From contig JALVTJ010000027.1 in assembly GCA_027036005.1 (NCBI GenBank), positions 1 through 35,426 on the forward strand: a stretch of 35,426 bases of DNA. The letters run 5' to 3'. The stretch is from Nautiliaceae bacterium. GTDB taxonomy: Bacteria > Campylobacterota > Campylobacteria > Campylobacterales > Nautiliaceae. A program made the position numbers and the translations under genes. Positions 24,618 to 33,938 of this stretch are shown here, piece by piece; positions within the stretch are counted from its first letter, which is position 1; every line of letters begins with the position of its first letter. A model generated the notes under the pieces. That model was not told where the DNA came from and did not search any database. It saw nothing but the letters and a program-made list of their open reading frames with translations.

Positions 24618-25991
24618 TCACCTTAACAAATAAAAATAAAATTCTTCACCCTCAAAATAAAATTTAACTTCTATTCCTTTTCTGTTAATTACTATATTTT
24701 GAAGATTTTGAATTTCATCAAACACTTTCGGAAGCGTTACGTTGATTTTCAAATCGTGTTTTTGAATTTCTCTTTTAACGGTTCCTAATATAATATTTGC
24801 AAATTCATTTACCATATCGTTAAGTTCTTCTTTTGTTTTATATTCTTCCCCGAGTAAAATTTTGGATATTCTTTTGGTTAAATTTTCAGTTAAAATAAGT
24901 ATCATCATACCGTCCATATCGCCGTAAAATCCTATTGAACTTGCAACATAATTTTTTGATTTGTCAATCGATACTTCCGTAATTCTCGGAGATTCTTTTT
25001 CCGCTTTGACACCCGTCATCATCTCAACGGTAGAAATAGTCGAATTTACAAAATAAGGCAATAAATTTACAAAATTTTTCGTAATTTTTTTACTTTTTTT
25101 AAAAATAGCTTCACTTGAATTTATCGCTTCTTTATATTCTTCGGAATTTAACATCTCTTCTTCATTTGCAAAAAACAGATACCCTAAATCGATTAAATCT
25201 TCTATCAATTTAGGTTGTATCCCTTTTTTATTAAGACCTATAATAACAAGCAATGCTCCGTATTCCGCTGCTTCGACGCCAAGTTTGTTTAAAAATCTGA
25301 CGGCATGAACATTCATACCCTTAACTCTGTTCATATCAAAAACAAAAACTTTAAATCCTATCAAAAGATTTCTTCTGAAATATTCTATATCAAACATATC
25401 CGAAAGTTTTGCATCCAAAAAACCGTCAAAAAAAAGATAAACTATTGAATTTTTAACAACCGCACCTATTCTGTTTGAAATTTTTAAAATTATTGAATTT
25501 TTTATAATAATGGCATCTTCATTGATTTCGTCTTCGCTTTTTATCTCTTTTGGTGCATATCCCTTTTTTAATAGATAATAAATAAGCATATTTCTGTTTT
25601 GATCATCTTTAATACAGCATAAATAAATGGGCTTTTCTTCGAGATAATCGTCATCGAAAAAAATTTTTTCAACCTCATCGCTTTCAAATACATTAAAATA
25701 CAAATCATCCAAATTGTTAATAATCTGATATATATTTTTATTGGGATTAAAAATACAGCTTTCTATGTTTTCCTTTTTGAAAAGCTCTTCGAATATATCG
25801 TTTAAAAACCTAAGAGCATTCATATTCGCCGCAATTATTTTGCTAAAATCAATGCTTATGTATTTTATTTTTAAATTTTTGATTTTATTTATATCAATCG
25901 GTGTAATATATTCGCTTGCGGCATTTGCATCCAAAAAACCCTGAGGTTTTATTAAAAATTTGTTTCCTCTGAAATTTTTAATCACCCCCAT
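24618..25991 (-). CDS. STAS-like / CheX-like protein, possible chemotaxis phosphatase or scaffold
   Basis: 457 aa. Residues ~1-90 and ~150-270 look like two related STAS-type repeats: each has a strand followed by 'D.....MNA.RFLN' or 'D.....MNVHAVRFLN'. Residues ~300-457 resemble a CheC/CheX phosphatase-type domain, with ELNDMVNEFANIILGTVKRE as the likely helix carrying the catalytic acidic/Asn pair (E-x2-N), and GDMDGMMIL upstream. CheX dephosphorylates CheY-P in other bacteria, so a role in chemotaxis or another response-regulator circuit is inference. The start at 25991 overlaps trpE by 14 bases. No che genes are near. Related long CheX-like proteins occur in other Campylobacterota, as far as I recall. 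Confidence 0.65.
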   Translation of the reverse strand: MGVIKNFRGNKFLIKPQGFLDANAASEYITPIDINKIKNLKIKYISIDFSKIIAANMNALRFLNDIFEELFKKENIESCIFNPNKNIYQIINNLDDLYFNVFESDEVEKIFFDDDYLEEKPIYLCCIKDDQNRNMLIYYLLKKGYAPKEIKSEDEINEDAIIIKNSIILKISNRIGAVVKNSIVYLFFDGFLDAKLSDMFDIEYFRRNLLIGFKVFVFDMNRVKGMNVHAVRFLNKLGVEAAEYGALLVIIGLNKKGIQPKLIEDLIDLGYLFFANEEEMLNSEEYKEAINSSEAIFKKSKKITKNFVNLLPYFVNSTISTVEMMTGVKAEKESPRITEVSIDKSKNYVASSIGFYGDMDGMMILILTENLTKRISKILLGEEYKTKEELNDMVNEFANIILGTVKREIQKHDLKINVTLPKVFDEIQNLQNIVINRKGIEVKFYFEGEEFYFYLLR

Positions 25992-27390
25992 TTTCCAGTT
26001 CCCTTAATGTTGAAACCAAAGCTTTCAATTTATTGTTTACCTCTTTATATTCAAGCTCGGGTTTACTATCCGCTACTATTCCTGCACCGGCTTGAAAAAT
26101 AATTTCATTATTTTTTATAAGAGCCGTTCTGATCGTTATTGCACTGTCCATATTTCCGTCAAACCCGAAATACCCTACGCTTCCGGCATAAAATCCTCTT
26201 TTTATGCCTTCATATTCGGCAATAAGCTCCATTGCTTTTATCTTAGGGGCTCCCGTTACCGTTCCTGCCGGGAAAGTCGCTTTAAACAGATCAAACATAT
26301 CATATTTTTCATCAAGAATTCCGTAAACATCGCTTACCATATGCATAACATGAGAATATCTCTCAACCCTCATCAACTCCTCAACTCTCACACTCCCGCC
26401 ATTTGAAACCCTGCCTACATCGTTTCTGCCAAGATCAACAAGCATAATATGTTCGGCAACTTCTTTTGGATCGTTAATCATTTCTCTTTCAAGTTCCAAG
26501 TCTTTTTTTGAATTCTCACCTCTTTTTCTTGTTCCAGCAATAGGTCTTAATAGTATTACATCATCGGTAAGTCTAACCATTACCTCCGGAGAGCTGCCTA
26601 TTATCGCAAAATCATCAATATCAAGATAATAAAGATAAGGAGATGGATTTTTACTTCTCAATTTTCTGTAAAATGAAAGTCTATCTACTTTTGCTTTTAC
26701 TTTAAGCCTGTTTGAGAGAACTATTTGAAAAATATCTCCCGCTTTTATATTTTCTTTTGCATTTTCCACCATATTAAAAAACCTGTTTTTATCAAAAACA
26801 AACTGAGGCTCGCTTATAAGATCAACTTTTTGTAAAGGCTTGTGTTTATAAACCGATTGCAAAGAATTTTTAATCTCTTTTAATTTCCCCTCCAATGATT
26901 TATCATTAATAACTATTGTAAGTTCGGATGTTTTATGGGAAAAACTGATAATAATTTTTGGTCTTATCATATATAAATCAGGAATTTTAACTTCATCTTT
27001 CAAATTATCCATATATTTTTTTAAAACCGGCTCCATTATTTTCACCGTATCGTATACAATATATCCTATAAACCCGTCAACAAACCCCAAATTAAGCTTT
27101 TTTGTTAAATTTTTGAAATAATTTTTATCAATATTTTTGTAATAATCCTTAAAAAAAGAAAAAGGATCGATTTCAAAGATTTCTTCCTTCTTTCCGTCGA
27201 AATAGTATGTTTTGTCGTTTTTGTATATTACTCTTTCCCTTTCGCCTACGCTAATAAAAGAATAATTTCCGTTATCGTTGTTTATAACGCTTTCAAAAAG
27301 AAACATTTTTTCATTAACAAAAATTTCCTTTAAAACGCTATATATGCCTATTACGGAAAGTTCGTCTATCAAAAATTTCTCGTAAATCAT
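25978..27390 (-). CDS. trpE: Anthranilate synthase component I TrpE
   Basis: 470 aa chorismate-utilising enzyme, first step of tryptophan synthesis; it needs a TrpG/glutamine amidotransferase partner not in the window. The C-terminal chorismate-binding domain (~205-460) carries AGDIFQIVLSNR, PSPYLYYLD, SSPEVMVR, PIAGTRKRG, LVDLGRNDVGRV, and GTVTGAPKIKAMELI. PabB is the main alternative, but PSPYLYYLD and overall length favour TrpE. The start forms TAATG with the stop of the SPOR gene. Confidence 0.93.
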   Translation of the reverse strand: MIYEKFLIDELSVIGIYSVLKEIFVNEKMFLFESVINNDNGNYSFISVGERERVIYKNDKTYYFDGKKEEIFEIDPFSFFKDYYKNIDKNYFKNLTKKLNLGFVDGFIGYIVYDTVKIMEPVLKKYMDNLKDEVKIPDLYMIRPKIIISFSHKTSELTIVINDKSLEGKLKEIKNSLQSVYKHKPLQKVDLISEPQFVFDKNRFFNMVENAKENIKAGDIFQIVLSNRLKVKAKVDRLSFYRKLRSKNPSPYLYYLDIDDFAIIGSSPEVMVRLTDDVILLRPIAGTRKRGENSKKDLELEREMINDPKEVAEHIMLVDLGRNDVGRVSNGGSVRVEELMRVERYSHVMHMVSDVYGILDEKYDMFDLFKATFPAGTVTGAPKIKAMELIAEYEGIKRGFYAGSVGYFGFDGNMDSAITIRTALIKNNEIIFQAGAGIVADSKPELEYKEVNNKLKALVSTLRELENGGD

Positions 27391-28064
27391 TATTTAACCT
27401 TGAAGATATATGCGTTTTGCGTTATGTATTTTTTGACTTTTGATAAATTTTCTTTTGCCTCTTTTTTATCAAACGGACCTATTAAAACTTTTGTTACTCT
27501 AATTTTTTGATTGCCTCTATTGATATAAGTTGTGTAAAATCTATATCTATAACCGTATTTTTCAATTAATTGTAAAAATTTCTTATTCGGTTTTTTATAT
27601 TTTAAAAGTGCTGCCACTTGAATATAATATTTTTTTTCTGTTTTTTGAACTTTTTTACTTTCAGGTTTTTTCGGCGCTGTTTTTACAACGACATTCGTTT
27701 TCGGTTTTGTTTGTTCGGTATTTGGGGTAGCACTGTTTTTAGAATTATTCATAAGCTCTTTTTTTATATTTTGCAAATTAGGATTTTCTGTTGTTTTTGT
27801 TTGTTCCGATTTATTTATTTCAATATTTTCATTCGTTTTCACACTGGCATTTTTTTCTATCGGAAGTTGTTTGAAAAGAGGCTCTTGTTTAACCTGCGGA
27901 GGAAGTATACTCTCCTCTTTTGAAGGATGCATATTTTTATAAATGGCAAAAGCTATCACCCCTATTACAAAAATCAAAAATACAATTACTCCGTATATAA
28001 GGACTTTTTTTAAATCTTTTTTGTTATTATCGGGATTTATATTTAAAAGATCGTCTTTATTCAT
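27390..28064 (-). CDS. SPOR-domain membrane protein
   Basis: 224 aa. A cytoplasmic N-terminus (1-19) is followed by one membrane helix (~20-42), a low-complexity K/T/N/P-rich linker (~45-140), and a C-terminal SPOR domain (~145-224, starting KKYYIQVAALLKYKK). SPOR domains bind denuded glycan strands of septal peptidoglycan, so a periplasmic division- or wall-related role is likely. ATG 28064 with AAGGAG seven bases upstream is chosen; an extended frame to 28205 would overlap the previous gene by 131 bases. A SPOR protein at this place after glyA and the DUF1882 gene matches the Campylobacter order I recall. Confidence 0.88.
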   Translation of the reverse strand: MNKDDLLNINPDNNKKDLKKVLIYGVIVFLIFVIGVIAFAIYKNMHPSKEESILPPQVKQEPLFKQLPIEKNASVKTNENIEINKSEQTKTTENPNLQNIKKELMNNSKNSATPNTEQTKPKTNVVVKTAPKKPESKKVQKTEKKYYIQVAALLKYKKPNKKFLQLIEKYGYRYRFYTTYINRGNQKIRVTKVLIGPFDKKEAKENLSKVKKYITQNAYIFKVK

Positions 28065-28074
28065 TTTTTCTCCT

Positions 28075-28623
28075 TTACATATGTCTTGCCCAAGAAGCTC
28101 CTCTTTCTTTTTTGAAAACCTCATATGGCAGATTAAGAATATTAAATTCATCCGGCAATTCATCCGTTGGAAAAACTCTCCATTGCTTAGGAAGTTTTGA
28201 GGCAAGTTTCATAGAAAGAGCTTTTCCAATCTGAATGGCTTCGTTTAATGTAGTATGTCCTTTATGAACATATAAATGTATATGGCCTTTTGTTTTGGAA
28301 TGATAAGCGGTAAAATTTAAAAATCCCCCTTCTCTTAAAATCAGACTTGCCCTATTCCAAAATTTTTCGGGATCAAAACCGTTATAATCGAAAACAATAT
28401 TTTCTACTATGTTTGTTGTTCTATTGATTAAATCGTGGGCTATTATTTTTTTTCTTTGAAGATGCTCGTTTATAACCTGCATTGTCAAAGGTTTTTCGAT
28501 TTTTTCATATTTATCAAAAAAAGTCCTGCCTTTATATGTTATTTTTTTAACAATTGTGCCTTTATATTCAAAATAATAATTTTTATTTATTTTTATCATA
28601 GAGGTATCGACAGTAAAATTCAT
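28075..28623 (-). CDS. DUF1882 family protein
   Basis: 182 aa conserved hypothetical of Campylobacterota. The N-terminal half (YYFEYKGTIVKKITYKGR, then FFDKYEKIEKPLT) is the part I associate with DUF1882; the second half has HIHLYVHKGHTT and ends WRVFPTDELPDE. No transmembrane segment or signal is visible, so it is probably cytoplasmic. Function is unknown. It sits between glyA (27 bp upstream) and the SPOR gene (10 bp downstream), an order conserved in Campylobacter. ATG 28623 follows AAAGGAGAAG. Confidence 0.8.
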   Translation of the reverse strand: MNFTVDTSMIKINKNYYFEYKGTIVKKITYKGRTFFDKYEKIEKPLTMQVINEHLQRKKIIAHDLINRTTNIVENIVFDYNGFDPEKFWNRASLILREGGFLNFTAYHSKTKGHIHLYVHKGHTTLNEAIQIGKALSMKLASKLPKQWRVFPTDELPDEFNILNLPYEVFKKERGASWARHM

Positions 28624-28650
28624 CTCTTCTCCTTTCCCGAAAGGGAAAAA

Positions 28651-29898
28651 TTAATAAGTAGGCTTATCGTAAATAACAAATTTACTTGCCAAATCTTTTA
28701 ATTCTTTTGATATTTTTTCTTGTAAATCGATATTATAAATATCATCCAAAACATCGGCAATTTTGTTAGCAATAAGTCTAAATTCCTCTTCTTTCATTCC
28801 TCTGGCTGTAAGTGCGGGGCTTCCGATTCTTATACCGCTTGTAACAAAAGGACTTCTTTTTTCACCTGGAACGGTATTTTTATTTACGGTAATTCCGGCT
28901 CTGCCAAGTGCCTCTTCGGCTTCTTTTCCGCTGAATTCTTTATTTAAAAAGCTTACCAATACCAAATGATTATCCGTTCCTCCGCTAACCAAATCATATC
29001 CTCTTTGAAGTAAAACATCTGCCAAAACCCTTGCATTTGCTTTAACCTGTTTGGCATAACTTTTCCAAGATTCATCCAAATTCATTTTAAACCCAACTGC
29101 TTTTGCAGCTATAACGTGAACAAGCGGTCCGCCCTGAATTCCAGGGAAAATCGCCGAATTTATTTTTTTGGCATATTCCGCATTGTTTGTAAGAATAAGC
29201 CCTCCTCTTGGACCTCTTAGGGTTTTATGTGTTGTAGTAGTTACAACATCGCAATGAGGAAAAGGATTAGGATGCTCACCAGCTACCACAAGTCCAGCAA
29301 TATGAGCCACATCCGCCATTAAAATTGCACCTACCTCATCTGCTATTTCTTTGAATTTTGCAAAATCAATCTCTCTTGGATATGCACTTGCACCGCATAC
29401 GATCATTTTCGGTTTGGTTATTTTTGCTATATCTCTCACTCTATCATAATCAATTCTTCCGGTTTTTTCATCAATCCCGTATGAAAAACTATGATAATGT
29501 TTTCCTGAAAAATTTACTTTTGCTCCATGGGTTAAATGCCCTCCATTGCTTAAATCCATTCCGAGCAGTTTATCATAAGGCTTCATTAACGCAACATAAA
29601 CGGCACCGTTTGCCTGAGATCCCGAATGTGGCTGAACGTTTGCATATTCACAGCCAAACAAGGCTTTTGCTCTGTCAATTGCAAGTTGTTCTATCATATC
29701 AGCATATTCGCATCCGCCGTAATATCTTTTATTAGGATAGCCTTCTGCGTATTTATTCGTAAAAACACTTCCCATCGCTTCCATAACTTCCGGAAGCGTA
29801 AAATTTTCGCTTGCAATCATTTCCAAATGATCTGTTTGTCTAACAAGTTCTTTTTCCAAAATAGAATAAACATCACTGTCATAATTTTTTAAACTCAT
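28651..29898 (-). CDS. glyA: Serine hydroxymethyltransferase GlyA
   Basis: 415 aa PLP enzyme interconverting serine and glycine with tetrahydrofolate, feeding one-carbon metabolism. The PLP lysine is Lys225 in [29 protein letters not shown] (26-38), YYGGCEY (59-65) and PHSGSQAN (90-97) are family marks. ATG 29898 follows AAAGGAGC. It lies 13 bp after lysS. Confidence 0.97.
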   Translation of the reverse strand: MSLKNYDSDVYSILEKELVRQTDHLEMIASENFTLPEVMEAMGSVFTNKYAEGYPNKRYYGGCEYADMIEQLAIDRAKALFGCEYANVQPHSGSQANGAVYVALMKPYDKLLGMDLSNGGHLTHGAKVNFSGKHYHSFSYGIDEKTGRIDYDRVRDIAKITKPKMIVCGASAYPREIDFAKFKEIADEVGAILMADVAHIAGLVVAGEHPNPFPHCDVVTTTTHKTLRGPRGGLILTNNAEYAKKINSAIFPGIQGGPLVHVIAAKAVGFKMNLDESWKSYAKQVKANARVLADVLLQRGYDLVSGGTDNHLVLVSFLNKEFSGKEAEEALGRAGITVNKNTVPGEKRSPFVTSGIRIGSPALTARGMKEEEFRLIANKIADVLDDIYNIDLQEKISKELKDLASKFVIYDKPTY

Positions 29899-29911
29899 TT
29901 ATGCTCCTTTT

Positions 29912-31420
29912 TTATTTTATATCATCCTGATCAAAAATCTCTTTTTTAGGTTTCATAGTCGGAAACAAAATCACATCTTTAATCGATTCACTGTTTGTCA
30001 AAAGCATCACAAGTCTGTCTATTCCTATTCCTTCGCCCGCAGTTGGAGGCATTCCGTATTGAAGTGCGCGAATATAATCGTAATCCATATCCATTCCCTC
30101 TTCATCACCCTTTGCTTTTGCTTCAAGCTGTGCTTTAAATCTTTCATATTGATCCAAAGGATCATTAAGCTCGTTAAATCCGTTTGCTATTTCCCTGCCA
30201 GCAATAAAAAGCTCGAATCTCTCGGCAAATTCCGGATTTTTATCACTTCTTCTTGCAAGAGGCGATATTTCAACCGGAAATTCCGTAACAAAAGTAGGAT
30301 CAATAAGTTTGCTCTCAACAAATGCGTCAAAAAGTTCCGCCCATAACTTTCCTTTTGAATCTATATGTTCTTCAATCTTAACTCCCGCATTTTCAAGGTA
30401 TTTTTTCATTTCATCTACATTTTCAAGAATGTTTTCGGGAATATTTCCTATTTTCACAAGCGCTTCTTTATAAGTGATTGTCTGCCATTTATCAAAATCA
30501 ATCTCCATCCCTCTAAATTGCAACTTTTTGGGAAGATTTAATTTTTCAAACAAATAATCAAAAAGCTCTTTTGTTAAATTCATCAAATCATCCATTGTAT
30601 GATAAGCCCAGTAAAATTCCAGCATAGTAAATTCCGGATTATGCGTATGGTCAATTCCTTCATTTCTGAAATTTCTGTTCAATTCGAATACCGCTTCAAA
30701 ACCTCCTACAATTAATCTTTTTAAGAAAAGCTCAGGCGCAATTCTCAAATTCATATCTATATCAAGCGCATTATGATGCGTCATAAAAGGTCTTGCGTTT
30801 GCTCCTCCCACAACAGTATGAAGCATAGGCGTTTCCACTTCCAAAAATCCTTTGTTTAAGAAAAATCCTCTTATTAATGAAACAATTTTACTTCTTAATT
30901 TAAACCTCTCTCTCGTTTGCTTATTCATAATCATATCAAGATATCTTTGTCGATATTTTGTCTCAATATCTTGAAGTCCGTGAAATTTTTCCGGTAAAGG
31001 ATGGATTGCTTTTGTTAAAATTCTGACATTATCGGCATGAATACTAAGCTCTCCTGTTTTCGTAACAAAGGGATATCCTTTGATTTCTACAATATCGCCG
31101 ACTTCAAGTGTTTTTTTGAGCAGATTAAAACTTTCACCCAAATCGTTTTTGCTCATATAAACCTGTAAAATGCCGCTTTCGTCTTCTATTTTGAAAAATG
31201 CGGCTTTTCCCATGAGCCTTAAAAACTTAACCCTTCCAGCAACAATAAATTTTTTGCTTTCATCTCTTTTGTTTTCCAGCTTCGAAATATCTTTGTTTTT
31301 TTCAAAAAATTCAGATATTTTAGTATCTCTTTTCGAATAATGATCATACGGATTTAATCCCGATTCTTTTAATTTTTCGGCTTTTGCCATTCTAAGTTGG
31401 ACATATTCGTTAGAAAACAT
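29912..31420 (-). CDS. lysS: Lysine--tRNA ligase (class II)
   Basis: 502 aa. An N-terminal OB-fold anticodon-binding domain (~55-150) is followed by the class II core. Motif 1 lies around [12 protein letters not shown], motif 2 is [18 protein letters not shown], and motif 3 is [11 protein letters not shown] near the C-terminus. It charges tRNA-Lys, one isoacceptor of which (CTT) is encoded at 607-679. It is followed by glyA and preceded by cvpA, as in Helicobacter and Campylobacter to my knowledge. Confidence 0.97.
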   Translation of the reverse strand: MFSNEYVQLRMAKAEKLKESGLNPYDHYSKRDTKISEFFEKNKDISKLENKRDESKKFIVAGRVKFLRLMGKAAFFKIEDESGILQVYMSKNDLGESFNLLKKTLEVGDIVEIKGYPFVTKTGELSIHADNVRILTKAIHPLPEKFHGLQDIETKYRQRYLDMIMNKQTRERFKLRSKIVSLIRGFFLNKGFLEVETPMLHTVVGGANARPFMTHHNALDIDMNLRIAPELFLKRLIVGGFEAVFELNRNFRNEGIDHTHNPEFTMLEFYWAYHTMDDLMNLTKELFDYLFEKLNLPKKLQFRGMEIDFDKWQTITYKEALVKIGNIPENILENVDEMKKYLENAGVKIEEHIDSKGKLWAELFDAFVESKLIDPTFVTEFPVEISPLARRSDKNPEFAERFELFIAGREIANGFNELNDPLDQYERFKAQLEAKAKGDEEGMDMDYDYIRALQYGMPPTAGEGIGIDRLVMLLTNSESIKDVILFPTMKPKKEIFDQDDIK

Positions 31421-31434
31421 TAATCTCCTTTAAA

Positions 31435-31959
31435 TTATTTAATTGGAATTTTAACATTTTTAATGGAATTTTTTACTTTTTGAGGATTAATATTAATAAT
31501 ATCATCTCCTAATTTAACCATAAAAGGATAAATTACGCTTTTTTTTGTATAAGGTTTGATTTTTTGGTTGATAAATTCTATTTTTATTAAAAGAGCAAGT
31601 ATTATACTTACCAAAATAAAAAATTTGGCACCTGAAAAAATAAACCCCAAAATCCTATCAAGTGAACCGAGAGCACTCATTTTTAAAATTTTACTAAGCA
31701 AAAAACCGATAAAAACTGCCGATATCCAAAAACCCACGAAAACAAATATAAAACCTACCAAATCTACTGCGGAAGAATTTTTAATCTCAAAAAGATGATT
31801 GCTTATATACATTCCCGCTTGATGAAAATAAACACTGGCAAGATAAAGCCCGCCTATTATACCTATTAATCCGGCAATTTCTTTTAAAAATCCGTTAAAA
31901 AATCCTTTTATTGCAAGTATTAAAGTAATTGCCAATATTATTCCGTCAAACATACTCAT
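31435..31959 (-). CDS. CvpA family membrane protein
   Basis: 174 aa with four hydrophobic segments at about 3-20, 25-45, 64-90 and 103-123. GIILAITLILAIKGFFNGFLKE at the N-terminus is the CvpA start pattern. CvpA was named for colicin V production in E. coli; the broader role in envelope stress is not settled. ATG 31959 overlaps the diguanylate cyclase stop by 4 bases. lysS follows after 14 bp. Confidence 0.88.
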   Translation of the reverse strand: MSMFDGIILAITLILAIKGFFNGFLKEIAGLIGIIGGLYLASVYFHQAGMYISNHLFEIKNSSAVDLVGFIFVFVGFWISAVFIGFLLSKILKMSALGSLDRILGFIFSGAKFFILVSIILALLIKIEFINQKIKPYTKKSVIYPFMVKLGDDIININPQKVKNSIKNVKIPIK

Positions 31960-32837
31960 GTGTTTACTTTATATGTATTTTTTGTTAGCTTTGCTTCGTA
32001 TAATGCATCATCGGCTCTTTTTAACAAAGTATCGATATCGTCTCCTTTTTTATGAGGTGCAATACCTACTGAAACATTTAAACTTATAATAAAATCTTTA
32101 TATTTGAGTTTTGTTTTATGAATTTTGTCAATTATTCTTTCAATTGTTTTAATAGCGCTGATTAATGGAGTTCTATTGAATACTATAACAAATTCATCTC
32201 CTCCATATCTATATATTTTATCAGAACTTCTTGTTAGTGCTTTTAACATTTTTATAAATTTAATCAATACAAAATCTCCTACCAAATGACCATATGTGTC
32301 ATTGATATATTTAAAATCATCCAAATCCAAAAAAGCAATAACCAAATCCAAATCCCTCTTTTTACCTTTTTCCAAAATAGTAAGCAAATCCCTCTCAAGC
32401 GCTTTTCTATTGTAAACTTTCGTCAAAGGATCTATCAAAAGCTCTTTGTAGGCTTTATCAAGTTCACTTTCAAGCTCTTTTATTTTATTTTCCATTTCAT
32501 TGACACTGTTTATTAAAAAAGCAGAAAATTTTATTACCGTTTCTTTAATCTCTTCCGGGTTTGCTTCATTAATTTCTTCAATAATATCCTGAGAGGAAGT
32601 TTTTATTGTTTTTGACGTGTCTTCAACATGATTAATCATTTTTTTTGTAGCTTCAAGCAATGTTTCATTGATATTAGGGCTTAAACATAAAAGTTTGGGA
32701 TTTAATTGTTCAATTATACCTTTTTCTTTTGCAATCGAATTAAATACATTTTTATAATACAAAGGATACGGCAATTTATTTGCTTTTTGCAATTCCTGCA
32801 ATGTTTTTTTAGAAATTTCTATAATGGTTTCTTCCAT
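31956..32837 (-). CDS. Diguanylate cyclase (GGDEF domain)
   Basis: 293 aa. The C-terminal GGDEF domain (~128-293) starts with a short coiled coil (~112-133) and LLIDPLTKVYNRKALERDL. The active-site loop is intact, YGGDEF with GGDEF at 212-216, and the metal-binding Asp171 and Asp173-174 lie in FLDLDDFKYIND. RSSD at 203-206, five residues before GGDEF, is a canonical inhibitory I-site, so product feedback is likely. The N-terminal ~110 residues are helical and not a sensor domain I recognise; no membrane segment is seen. It should make c-di-GMP in the cytoplasm. It heads the cvpA-lysS-glyA run. Confidence 0.92.
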   Translation of the reverse strand: MEETIIEISKKTLQELQKANKLPYPLYYKNVFNSIAKEKGIIEQLNPKLLCLSPNINETLLEATKKMINHVEDTSKTIKTSSQDIIEEINEANPEEIKETVIKFSAFLINSVNEMENKIKELESELDKAYKELLIDPLTKVYNRKALERDLLTILEKGKKRDLDLVIAFLDLDDFKYINDTYGHLVGDFVLIKFIKMLKALTRSSDKIYRYGGDEFVIVFNRTPLISAIKTIERIIDKIHKTKLKYKDFIISLNVSVGIAPHKKGDDIDTLLKRADDALYEAKLTKNTYKVNT

Positions 32838-32865
32838 TATTAATCCTTTTTTGATATTATCTTGA

Positions 32866-32871
32866 ATTATA
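32866..32871 (-). promoter_or_regulatory. -10 box upstream of the GGDEF-cvpA-lysS run
   Basis: TATAAT on the minus strand, 29 bases before ATG 32837, within the 54-bp gap between this gene and the divergent mqnC. Confidence 0.45.
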
Positions 32872-32891
32872 CAAAAAAATAAGGAGAAATT

Positions 32892-33938
32892 GTGAGATTA
32901 AGTGTAAAAGAAGCAGTAAATTTAATAAAAAATGAAGATTTACTCACCCTTGGAAAAATGGCACTTGAAAAAAAAAGAGAACTTCATCCTAAAAAAATAA
33001 CCACATTTATAGTTGATCGCAATATAAACTATACCAATATTTGCTGGTGCGATTGCAAATTTTGCGCTTTTTACAAGAAAAAAGGAGACAAAAACGCTTA
33101 TATTTTAAGTTTTGAAGAAATCGATAAAAAAATAGACGAATTGATTGAAATAGGAGGAACTCAGATTTTATTCCAAGGAGGGGTTCATCCCAATTTGAAA
33201 ATAGACTTTTACGAAAATTTAGTAGAACATATCCATAAAAAATATCCGCAAATCACTATTCATGGCTTTTCGGCGCCGGAAATCGATTATATTGCCAAAG
33301 TTTCAAAAATAAGTGTTAAAGAAGTATTAATAAGACTTAAAGAAAAAGGTCTTTTTTCTATGCCGGGCGCCGGAGCGGAAATACTTAGCGATAGAGTTAG
33401 AGATATAATAGCACCTAAAAAAATAGATGCTGATGTATGGCTTAAAATCCATAAAACTGCCCACGAAATAGGCTTGAAAACAACAGCTACAATGATGTTC
33501 GGAACGGTTGAAACGATTGAAGAAGTGGTTGAACACTGGGATAAAATAAGAAGACTTCAAGATGAAACAGGAGGATTTAGAGCGTTTATAATGTGGTCAT
33601 TTCAGCCTTATAATACAGAACTTTTCAAAAAAGGCATAGTAACTCAAAAAACATCTCCGAACAGATATTTAAAATATTTAGCCGTTGCAAGACTTTTTTT
33701 GGATAATTTTAAAAATATACAAAGTTCATGGGTTACACAAGGAAGCTATATAGGTCAGCTTGCGTTAAAATACGGTGCAAACGACCTCGGCTCAACTATG
33801 ATGGAAGAAAATGTGGTTAGGAGTGCCGGAGCACAAAACAGAATGAATCAAATGGAAATGATAAATTTAATTAAAGATGCGGGAGAAATACCGGCCAAAA
33901 GAAATACCGCTTATGAAATATTAGAAGTGTTTAATTGA
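32892..33938 (+). CDS. mqnC: Cyclic dehypoxanthinyl futalosine synthase MqnC
   Basis: 348 aa radical SAM enzyme of the futalosine menaquinone pathway, cyclising dehypoxanthine futalosine. The [4Fe-4S] motif CxxxCxxC is seen with Cys51, Cys55 and Cys58 in ICWCDCKFCAFY; Cys53 is an extra cysteine within it. QGGVHPNL, SAPEI, PGAGAEILSDRVR and GTVETIEE are standard for MqnC and separate it from MqnE. The start is GTG at 32892 with AAGGAG six bases before. The stop region overlaps the convergent nitrilase-fold gene by 18 bases. Confidence 0.93.
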   Translation: MRLSVKEAVNLIKNEDLLTLGKMALEKKRELHPKKITTFIVDRNINYTNICWCDCKFCAFYKKKGDKNAYILSFEEIDKKIDELIEIGGTQILFQGGVHPNLKIDFYENLVEHIHKKYPQITIHGFSAPEIDYIAKVSKISVKEVLIRLKEKGLFSMPGAGAEILSDRVRDIIAPKKIDADVWLKIHKTAHEIGLKTTATMMFGTVETIEEVVEHWDKIRRLQDETGGFRAFIMWSFQPYNTELFKKGIVTQKTSPNRYLKYLAVARLFLDNFKNIQSSWVTQGSYIGQLALKYGANDLGSTMMEENVVRSAGAQNRMNQMEMINLIKDAGEIPAKRNTAYEILEVFN

